Below are positions 1 to 8,732 of a DNA stretch of 64,000 nucleotides, piece after piece (position 1 is the first letter of the stretch; the number at the start of each line of letters is the position of its first letter). A program made the translations under genes and the position numbers. The notes below the pieces were generated by a model. It saw nothing but the letters and a program-made list of their open reading frames with translations, was not told where the DNA came from and made no database searches. The stretch is from NCBI GenBank assembly GCA_958510825.1, contig OY294051.1, positions 26,895,265 through 26,959,264 on the forward strand, written 5' to 3'. The DNA comes from Brachypterus glaber (Eukaryota > Arthropoda > Insecta > Coleoptera > Kateretidae).

Positions 1-582
1 CACTTTTTTTGCAACAGATTTTTAAATCGACTGTTTTTTTTTGCGTTCCTAGATGCAAGTTAACCATATTGCTAAAATTTTTTCTACAACGGGCCCCAAC
101 CTCGGCCCCCAGCTACCAAAACATCATACCTTGTCAGAAAATCCCTAGTTTCTTAATTCTTGTATAACATTGTTATTATAAAATATATTGATTTAAAATT
201 TGAACAGCATATGACCCTCATGAGTGAATATAATTTTATATATATTTTTTTTTGATTTTAACGCATATGGGGCCCTATGGTCAATTTTCTTTAAAAAATA
301 CCTTTTTTGGAAAGCAAAATTCTAGAGGGGGAACAATGTTCAGAAAAACCATGATATATGCGTGAAACTATAGGTATCCAACTCTTTAGTTCTATGGTAT
401 TTCCACAGAATAACGATGCCCCCGCTTGCTAGATTAAATATAGCGAAGGACTGCACGTATACCATTTTCTTGTGTTTTTTGGGTAAATTTGATCGATTTC
501 AGTCTTATACAAAACAAATCGTTGCATTTTGGACAGAAATTTAACAACATTTTGGAACTTTTATAATGTGGGGTGAAAAAGT
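1..582. other. AT-rich stretch with no recognised gene
   Basis: I see no coding sequence or clear repeat structure here. There is a short GC-rich patch around 90-115 within otherwise T-rich sequence. Confidence 0.5.
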
Positions 583-1148
583 GAATTTTTTTCTATTTTT
601 TAATTAGAAAGCAGTTTTTGCCATTTTCGCGTTAACGGTGATAGGTATTATCAAAATTTAAAAACTATAACTTAATACTTAACTTTTGCTAAAAAAAGGT
701 TTCTTATTTTTTTTTTTGTCAAAAATTATCTAAGCGCCAAAACTAGGCCGGCAAGTATTTTTTTGGTAACTATGCAATTTTTATTAAAAATAGTTGTTTT
801 TTTAAAACAGTTATGTTATTTTAAGTTTTTTCTTCATTAGTTTTTAAAATATGGATATTCTTGCAGTTCTGCAACTTTGACGTGCTATAACTTGAAAAAA
901 AATTAGTAAAAAACAAACTTAATAAAACAAAATTGTTTAAAAAAAAATCTTTTTTTTATGTATTTAAAAAAATACCAAAACAAATATTTTTCGGCCTAGT
1001 TTCGGCGCTTAGCTCCTAGAAAATTAAAGTAAACTTTTTTTTTAGAAAAAGTTAAGTTTCAATAGTTTTTAAATTTTGATAATACCTATCACCGTTAACG
1101 AGAAAATGGCAAAAACTGCTTTCTAATTAAAAAACAGAAAAAAAATTC
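583..1148. repeat. Inverted-repeat element with arms of about 180 bp
   Basis: The left arm (583-763) and right arm (965-1148) are imperfect reverse complements; both carry GTTAACGGTGATAGGTATTA and TAAGCGCCAAAACTAGGCC or close variants. About 200 bp of A/T-rich spacer separates them. There is no coding capacity. It looks like a non-autonomous DNA element, or part of one, and it abuts the next MITE fragment. Confidence 0.7.
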
Positions 1149-1283
1149 GATAGCCTTTATCAGTGTTAAGGCATATGCAAAAAATCATTACTATGGTTCA
1201 TAGGGTTCCAGAGATATTAAATAAACACTACTTTTTAGATGTACCCTTAGGAGGGTCGTAGCTAGCTAGCTCCCTTGGGCCTA

Positions 1284-1419
1284 TACTGCCCTACTACGCT
1301 AGAAAGCAGTGACTCCATTTGTCGTCTAGCGACGTTTTGACGTCAACTCTGATGTAATATTTTGAAAACGCTGCTATGCGACAAATAGAGTTACTGCTTT
1401 CTAGCATAGTAGGGCAATA
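1284..1419. mobile_element. TA-flanked hairpin MITE, TIR TACTGCCC
   Basis: Terminal inverted repeats of about 40 bp, differing at a few positions, start TACTGCCCTACTACGCTAGA and end in the reverse complement of TATTGCCCTACTATGCTAGA. A TA dinucleotide lies on each side (1282-1283 and 1420-1421), as expected for Tc1/mariner-type insertion. The element is 136 bp and non-coding. It sits inside a P2 fragment, so it is the younger of the two. Confidence 0.8.
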
Positions 1420-1734
1420 TAGGGCTTATTTCCGGACCAACCTTTATAGAAACGAATGAATTAGGTACTTCGTGGTATGTTGGACATTGAACATTAGAGG
1501 GAAAACCGTGTACAGCACTGTTTCAACCTTATTTGGTATCATCAGCACAGTATATTCCCAATGGCCTAATGTTCGTTTTAGTTGAAAAGAAAAGATAAAT
1601 CATATAAGGTACAAGTGCCAAAAGGATTCAAATTTTTGTTCATACTATTTCGCTCATATTTTAAGCACCTTAAATAATTTTTCTGCCGGTATATATGTAT
1701 TACATAAAATTAAGCTATCGCGTCCATTAATATA

Positions 1735-1963
1735 TCGTCGGCTTACAAGTAAAGAGCACTAAGTCCAAAACCATGGTTTTGAGATATTGTTTTTTAATTT
1801 TTGTACTAATTGTTTTTGGAAAAAAACTACCGCAAATTGCAATGACATGTTTGGACATAATAATGTCCCATTTGCAGTTAAATAAAGAAAAATTAAAGTA
1901 GTTTAATTCAACTAAATTTGAAAAAAGACATGGACTTAGTGCCTTTTACTTGTAGGCCCACGA
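1735..1963. mobile_element. Short TIR element, first of an abutting pair
   Basis: The TIRs of about 31 bp are TCGTCGGCTTACAAGTAAAG... at 1735-1765 and its reverse complement at 1933-1963 (a few mismatches). Internal sequence is A/T-rich and non-coding. The right end directly abuts the left TIR of the next element. Confidence 0.75.
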
Positions 1964-2767
1964 CGTCGGCGTACAAGTAAAGAGCACTAAGTCAATAAAA
2001 TAATATAAAAAACAACTATTTAAAATTAAAACCCTTCTATTAATTAAACGTAATGTATAACTATAAAGTAGAAAACAAGATATTTACATAAATTTTCAAA
2101 AACTAGATTTTTAAAAGAAGGGTTTGGACGTTTTGATTGTTTAAAGAACGTTTCCAAAATTAATAATAATAATAATAATTAATTAGTATTAATTATATGA
2201 AACTGATTACTATGCACGAACTAAGACAGTTTTCAGAGGCCATCGGCTGTGCCGGCAAAGAAGCATCTAAAGTCAATAATTATAATGAATCATTATTAAT
2301 GATAAAACACTTCACGGCGCACTTCTAAGGGCTGTTTTCTGAACTTGCCGCGAACTTTAGTTTTTTTATATTCTTGTTATTTCTGTTCTGTCTCTATTCC
2401 ATCAACTTTAACTTAGCAAAATTTGAATTCGTTTGTCAGTACAATAAATAACGCGATATTGTGTCATATAAATGATTTAAGCAATCATATTTTTATAAAT
2501 TAACTCTTTTTAGAAAGTCGCTTAGTGCAGAAACAATTGAAATAATCTACATGTAACACGTACTAAGTGACTTAGTGCCTATTGCCAGATAAAATTTTAA
2601 TCAAAATCAAATTGGTGCGTTTTGTATAGTGGGTAACTCCCTTGGCAGTCCACCTAGAAGTTAGTTTGGTTTACCTATACATAGATCCTCAAAAATTAAT
2701 TACAGTGCCATTAAAATCCCATTTTTGCAAAAAAGTGACTTAGTGCCTTTTACTTGTAAGCCGACGA
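1964..2767. mobile_element. Second TIR element of the abutting pair
   Basis: The same 30-bp TIR as the preceding element is found at 1964-1993 and inverted at 2737-2767. Partial copies of the inner TIR motif (GACTTAGTGCC) also occur near 2570. An (AAT)n run lies at 2160-2181. It is non-coding and about 800 bp long. Confidence 0.75.
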
Positions 2768-2874
2768 TATAATGAATTAGGTATTTCGTCTTTATAGAAA
2801 CTTTTTTTCATATTTTTTAATGTAGAATCACCCCTTAAATTTCTTGAACTTATTTCTGAATAACCCTGTATACT

Positions 2875-3545
2875 AACGAAAGGTTTTCCTTGAGGAAAGT
2901 AAACTGATAATAATGGGTCCAATTTTGGTAAGGTGCACGCATGCAACTATCCATTTAGTTTTTATCTATATGAAAATAATAATCCGAAAAGTTACTGCGT
3001 TTATTTGAGCGAGCGATCCCGAATTCATGCTTTTACATTCTTATCTGGTATCAGGAACAAATTTCCATATAGATACAGCCACGATTTATACGTAAATCCC
3101 TATTTTATCCGACTGGAATAGAAAGGACTATTAGTCATTTTTTTATTCGGGAAAATTGGATATTTCTAAAAGCGGAAATTGGTTTTTGCTGTAGAAAATT
3201 ACAAAATTCTAGTTTATGTAAATCGATATACTACATGGCAAATGCCTCCCACTTAGGGTTTCGAGTCAAAAAACGGAACTATTCGTCTCGATTGTCGAGT
3301 CTCGATTTTCGAGATAAGGAATAGGTTGACCTTGTCTTGACTATTTCTTAACGACCAACTGCTAGTCTTATCTAGCGAAATTAACTTCTTGTTTCTTCTT
3401 CATTTTAAAGACTCTCGGCATTGTGCAGGGTTGATTAACCACTAAGGTAACGCGTCGAAACATCCCCAAAGTTACTGAGGGGATGACCAGTAGTAATTAT
3501 TGATTCTTTATTTTCATAACTTGTGTGCACAGAACTTAATTATAG
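2875..3545. other. Non-coding stretch, nothing recognised
   Basis: Short chance ORFs only. A run near 3280-3320 repeats GTCTCGATT-type motifs. I see no splice-bounded coding sequence or defined element. Confidence 0.4.
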
Positions 3546-3650
3546 TATATTATGCACCGAGTACGCGGTTCTAGCTTTTAGTGAACGAGAGTGCTTTTTT
3601 TACGAGGCGCAGCCGAGAATGCTTTGCGTCGAGGTGCATAATATGTATAT
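3546..3650. mobile_element. Hairpin MITE of about 105 bp
   Basis: TATATTATGCACCGAG at the left is matched by an imperfect reverse complement ending at about 3650. A related half-copy begins near 49170 (TATATTACGCACCAATACGC). Non-coding. Confidence 0.55.
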
Positions 3651-3759
3651 TATACATCTCATTTTTATACGATAAAAATGAAAACGAAAAAAAAGAGGTA
3701 AAAAACATTCAGGTTTTTATATATAGAATTCTTTGCTGAATTTAAAAATGTAAAAAATT

Positions 3760-4218
3760 ACAGGGTGTTCCATTAAAAAAAAACATATTTATGCCACTTC
3801 CGGCGAAACAGGAAGTGAAAACAAAAATTAAATCCGCCATTTTATAGCCAATGTAAAATTATATAAATCACCAAAGTTTCGTTTTTGTCGAATAAAGATT
3901 AATCTTAATTTTGGGGGTGGACATAAATAAAACTCACCCGGTATACTCCGCATAAAACAAAATTCAAATAAAATTTGACATTCAAAATGTCAGTTATGTG
4001 GTATCAATGTTTTTAGAAAAGTGTGCAAATTTCAAAAATGTAAGTCGTTTAGATGTCGCACTTAAAATGTAAAAGTTGACAGCACTTCCGGTAAAACCGG
4101 AAGTGGCAAAATGTCGTTTTATATGTCAAAAGTTGAGGTTCCTTGAGTACATTATAGTCACCAAATTTAAAAATTTTATCTTAACAAATTGAAGTTAAGG
4201 GATCAGTGACACCCGGTA
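3760..4218. mobile_element. Non-autonomous element carrying the CACTTCCGG module
   Basis: It begins ACAGGGTGTTCC and ends in CACCCGGTAT, the inverse. Two copies of an inverted CACTTCCGG...CCGGAAGTG hairpin lie at about 3794-3817 and 4084-4107, one near each end. The same hairpin beside an ACACCCTGTA-like end recurs at about 8285, 12310, 34010, 38305, 39715 and 43740, so this is a family. The superfamily is not identified. Confidence 0.65.
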
Positions 4219-4374
4219 TTTTTTATTTATTTATAAATCCAGCAGGATCGATTCTGGACGACTTCGCTTGATTTTTTGAATTAAGAGCTAAGTGCTGGAT
4301 TTTTTTAAAAATACCCTATAATGTGCATGTCAAAAGTCCGCCGTCCACCCTTATTTTTAAAAAATAATTTGGGT

Positions 4375-4460
4375 CATGTTATAATTACGTGTTTCAAATT
4401 TTAAGTTGATATCTTAAGCAGTTCAAAAGTTAAAGAGAGTGGGGACTTTAATTGTAGTGC
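4375..4460 (+). repeat. Dispersed repeat shared with 26140-26215
   Basis: The run containing AAGTTGATATCTTAAGC and the following TTCAAAAGTTAAAG is found again at 26140-26215 in the same orientation. Both lie just before a GGGACTTT or GGCGGAATTTTGACAC stretch. Probably a MITE end; no full element was traced. Confidence 0.5.
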
Positions 4461-5213
4461 ATATTTAAATCCGGACCACAATGTAGGAACAATTTAAAAA
4501 GAAAGCGCTGATTTTTTCAAGGGCTCATTTTAAACTGCTGAAGCGTCCATTCGTTTATATTTATTGTATAGGCTAACACGTTTTTTTACCCTCAAACTTT
4601 TTAAGAAACTTGTCGACTCATCCCCTATTGTGTTTTGTTTTATCACAGAGCCAGTTATTTATAAAACTGTCATTGTACTATCACGGACATAATAATAAAA
4701 GTCAACATAAAGTAAGAATTTGAATATACCACATAGCTTTAGACGTAAAATAGTAAAATATCCTCGAAAATATCTTATAGGATAGAACTACTACTTTATC
4801 TTTATATACGACAAGACGTTCGACTTAAATATACTCAGAACAAAAATGGGTACTTCTAACTACCAGAAAACTTATGTTGGGTAACTTAATATAAAATAGT
4901 TTAAATTATATTATTATATAAAGACATCTTTACATTATGTGGTTTGATTCCTTTATGATTTGTTAATGCACAAAGAAAGCGGACTACATAGTATAAAGAT
5001 GTCTTTGGGCTGGATGGTGCGTATAATTACGATCGAATATTACCTCAGGCAGAGACTACAGGTTTATGGCCCAGTGTTGAATTTATGTAAACATGTGTTT
5101 GTTAAGAAAATATTAAATCTACAATCGTTACAACTTTTGATAATGATTTTACAATGGAAAGTTAGTATATGGGATGTAATTTAGTGGTTGAATCTGGATT
5201 AGGGTTATCCACA

Positions 5214-5240
5214 ACGGACGGACGGACGGAGAGACGGACA
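5214..5240. repeat. (ACGG)n microsatellite
   Basis: Four or more tandem ACGG units, followed by a degenerate GAGACGGACA tail. Confidence 0.8.
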
Positions 5241-5353
5241 TTTTGCCTTGTTTCTTAGTTTTTCATTTAACACATTTGTATCTAAGAATTTTTTGTCTAA
5301 TGCGTTTTTTGCCGATTTTGAGAAATTTCGAAAAATTTTAAAATAATTTGGTA

Positions 5354-5434
5354 TACTGCCGTGCTAAGCTGAAAGGTCCTATCTACATAGGTTTAACATA
5401 CACAGATAGGACCTTTCAGCTTAGGAAGGCAGTA
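5354..5434. mobile_element. 81-bp TA-flanked hairpin MITE
   Basis: TACTGCCGTGCTAAGCTGAA at the left pairs with TTCAGCTTAGGAAGGCAGTA at the right; the stem continues through AGGTCCTATCT. TA lies at 5352-5353 and 5435-5436. A close relative lies at 40531-40612 with its loop in the opposite orientation. Confidence 0.85.
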
Positions 5435-5747
5435 TAATTTAGCATAATTTAATGACGATTTTGCCATACTTAGCATAATTTTACACGATCTTTGGCATTT
5501 TTTAATAAAAAAAATCTGGCAACACTGCCTTAGCCTCTTCGTCTGGGAGACGCCAAACCAACGTTAACGTAAACCAAGGCCCCCTCATTAAAAAAAAGTC
5601 CAAACCAAGAAAAAACCAAAACAAACTCCTGCACAGAGAGCTGCATTTAGGCGCTTGTCTTCGTTTTAGTTAAGAAAGTTTTGGTCCTACATACACTAGA
5701 TGGGTCCGAAATGTCTTACCTAGTGTATTGTAAATTTACATAATCCT

Positions 5748-6820
5748 TGTTAAGATCGATTCAGGTATAATTATCACTAATTTCACTAAACTGAATTAAG
5801 ATATAGGTTTAATTTTGTATTGTGGTATAAAATAAATATACAAAATTTAACCTACACGGTGTATTTGAAATAGCATCGGAAATTTTAACAAATGATTCTA
5901 CATCATAAAATATGACAAAAAGTTCCTATAAACATATGTCTAAAAATGCGTCATAAGGGAGCTACGCCCCTTTGAAAGTGGCTATCACTTTTTTGTCCCA
6001 AACTTTTTTCTGTGTAACTTTTTTGCAATTTTATTTTTGAAATATGATTCCTCAGGTCAAAATACATAAAAAAGGTACTCTTGTTGTAATACTGTAGGAT
6101 TAACCGTTTTCGAGAAAACTTCATTTGAAGGTGAAATTCCACGGTTCGACGACGAAAAATTAAATACTAAAATGTTGAAAACCAAAATTTTAATGATGCA
6201 GGGCGAATGTACATTAAAAACTAAGAAAAAAACTTCATATACAGGTACTTCCAAAAATCAATCCTAATGGAGCTATGGTCTCCTAAATATGCACCATTTT
6301 TAAAGGACTATGGTAGCTTTAAAAGCGTTTTTTCGACCTACATGTATGGAAACTTTTTTCTTAGTTTTTGATGTAGAATAACATTGCATCATTAAAATTT
6401 TGCTTTTCGACATTTTAGTATTTAATTTTTCGTCCTCGAACCGTGGAATTTCACCTTCAAATGAATTTTTCTCGAAAACGGTTAATCCTACAGTATTACA
6501 ACAAGAGTACCTTTTTTATGTATTTTGACCTACATTTTTAGTGTTTAGTTACATAAGAAAATAAAAGGTACTTTTGGAGGTAAGTTGGTTTGTTGATTTT
6601 AAAACACGATTTTTAGACCCAACAACTGCAAATATAGTAATAATCGTCCTACGCAATAGATATTTGTTTTTTTTACTTATTATCTATTTGGCAGTTACCT
6701 TATTGTTGCATATCACAGAAAATTTATTATAGAATTTGAGGTTATGTTTTTTAATTTTCTTAATTTCTTAATTTAGTTTAATGAAGTTAGTGATAATTAT
6801 GCCTGAATCGACCTTTACAG
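5748..6820. mobile_element. Outer inverted-repeat element interrupted by a P1 MITE
   Basis: Arms at 5748-5812 and 6762-6820 are reverse complements, centred on CGATTCAGG(T/C)ATAATTATCA. A P1-family MITE (5855-6531) occupies most of the interior, so this looks like one element inserted into another. Non-coding. Confidence 0.6.
5855..6531. mobile_element. Palindromic MITE, family P1, with deleted right end
   Basis: It starts ACACGGTGTATTTGAAATAG and matches the full P1 element at 45413-46590. The arms fold back on each other around 6290; both carry GGATTAACCGTTTTCGAGAA and GTGAAATTCCACGGTTCG or their complements. The outer part of the right arm is missing. Short ORFs within it are by-products of the palindrome. 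Confidence 0.8.
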
Positions 6821-6829
6821 TGCAGTGCG

Positions 6830-8146
6830 CTGAGCGCACTCGTTCTTTAATAGCCCGGTGTTTTTAAGTTGCGCTAAAATCTTGTTCTTTTTATCTTATT
6901 AAGTTCTTAACATGTTAAAAACAAAATAAAATTTTGAATATAATGAAGAGGAACAAATGGATGACATAATATTATGTCATTATAATGACACTGTACAAAT
7001 AGAATATTAACACTGGAATTTGGCGTTAATAACGCTGCGTTATTTACGGTAAAAAATATCTCTGGATTACTGGATTCCAACGGTATTTTTTGCAGAAATC
7101 TTATATCTAATACCAGTACTGTTCTAGTACTGGTATTAGTATACCAGTAAAAATACAATAATAATTATAATTATTATAATATTATGATAAAAAATGTTTT
7201 CAAATATGAATCATATTTTATAAATAATTAAAAATAATTATGTATTTGGTTTCAAACGCGTAAACTGGTGGGCTTGTTTTAAAACATTCAGTAGTTAAAA
7301 CTTAATTATTTATTTTGTTAAGCAAACATTTAAAAGGTATTAATATTAATGAAAATTTAAATGTTTGTTGTGTATTTTGATGCTGAAATTGAGTTTTTAA
7401 CATTAAACAAACTCGAAACTCGAGAGTTACTCGGTAAATAATACTAAAATTAAATTAAAAATAAATTTTTGAGCTTTAAATTACCTCATAGGAATTATTC
7501 AAACATAACTAAGCGACCAAAGGGAGTAAAAATAAAAAAAATACATTTTATTTAAATATTAATTTTCGTCGTTACTATTAAGGGGTTATTTTAATCATTT
7601 TTACCACTGCAGATTTCAACAAAGGATTTACCAAAATTTTAAATATTACAAAATAATTTTTTATCTTGCCTTTTAGGCGAAATGTCAAATGTTACAAAAA
7701 ATAAAGTGCACCTCAGGCAAATTTTTTAAGTTTTTTAAGTTCAAATACGAAAGTTTGTTAATTTTTAATTATTTAACCTACAGAGATCTACAATTTTGTA
7801 TATTTTTTTAATTTATTTTTTAATCGGGATTTAACAGAAACACATAAAAATGCGCCGCATATTTTTTTTGTTGATTTTGTAGAAAAAAAACTACAATTAT
7901 TTCCAACATGAAAACATTTTTGCGTTTTTTAAAAATATAACATTTTTAAAAAAGGACAAAACATACGAAAATGCATCTTATCTTTAAAAAATTAAACATA
8001 TTTTTTTCTCTATTTTTGTAATATTTTAAAAGTAGTTATTTTATACTGCAAAAATTCAAATTTCCCACCGCACATTTTGTGTCCAGCTTCACGTTAAAAT
8101 AACCCCTGTATTGATCAATTAAGGTCAATAAAATGTATTTGTATAT
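6830..8146. other. AT-rich non-coding stretch
   Basis: I see no gene or defined transposon. A perfect 14-bp hairpin lies at 7107-7139. Around 7160-7190 the sequence is a near-pure A/T tract. Confidence 0.45.
7107..7139. repeat. Perfect 14-bp stem hairpin
   Basis: CTAATACCAGTACT, a 5-base loop GTTCT, then AGTACTGGTATTAG. The arms match without error. Function is unknown. Confidence 0.85.
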
Positions 8147-8598
8147 ATACGTTCTTATATACCGTGTGTCTCAGGAAGGTGGTTCAACCCCCTTAACTTT
8201 TTTACTTTTTTAGGTAGGATCTTAAAATTTGCAGAAGTTATATTATGTAAAATTTAAGATTTTTTGACATAGTTAGAAAATTTTTGGCACTTCCGGTTTT
8301 GCCGGAAATGAATCGAACTTACGATTTTTAAACACATTGTATGTTTTTACATATTTTGGTTCAAAAATCCATTATGAGAACAAGCATGCGTCACTTGTCA
8401 AATTTTGACAGGTCAAGTCATTGTTTAGTTAAATCTTTATTTTAAATATTTTGTGTTTTTGCCAAGTTCTTCCAAATAAACTATTCATGTGTGGTATCAA
8501 AATGTTCGCAAAAAAAATCTTTTTCTTTTTAACCTAATGAGTCACCCTCTTCCCATTTGAAAAAAATGACTTATGGACCAAAGTATGATTATCGAACC

Positions 8599-8621
8599 TT
8601 TAATAATAATAATAATAATAT
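8599..8621. repeat. (TAA)n tail at the 3' end of the LINE
   Basis: The simple repeat, read on the minus strand, is (TTA/ATT)n. It follows an AATAAAGTA signal about 10 bases upstream and so marks the 3' terminus of the retrotransposon. Trinucleotide tails of this kind are known for several non-LTR clades. Confidence 0.8.
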
Positions 8622-8732
8622 ACTTTATTTTTCAATATTACAGTACAAATTCTACAGTAATTTTTTTTACAAAAAAACAAAAAGTAACCTCTGAACCGAA
8701 AATAAGGAAAAAATATTGTCAAACAAGAAGAA

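Larger units (their letters stand above)
1454..2789. mobile_element. Composite insertion with 12-bp target duplications
   Basis: CTTTATAGAAAC occurs at 1442-1453 and again at 2790-2801, bracketing this segment inside the P2 arm. The inserted piece itself begins and ends with a 19-bp direct repeat (1455-1473 and 2771-2789, one mismatch) beginning AATGAATTAGGTA. Between them lie about 260 bp of unassigned sequence and two abutting TIR elements. There is no coding sequence. The element class is unknown. Confidence 0.6.
1150..2874. mobile_element. Right arm of a palindromic MITE (family P2), interrupted twice
   Basis: Bases 1150-1283, 1420-1453 and 2790-2874 together match one arm of the better preserved element at 46597-47740. 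Shared features are the CCCTTAGGAGGGTCGTAGCT region, ACCAACCTTTATAG, and a terminal stretch ending in CTTATTTCTGAATAACCCTG. Two later insertions split it: a TA-flanked hairpin MITE (1284-1419) and a 1.3-kb insertion (1454-2789). The left arm is missing. Confidence 0.75.
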
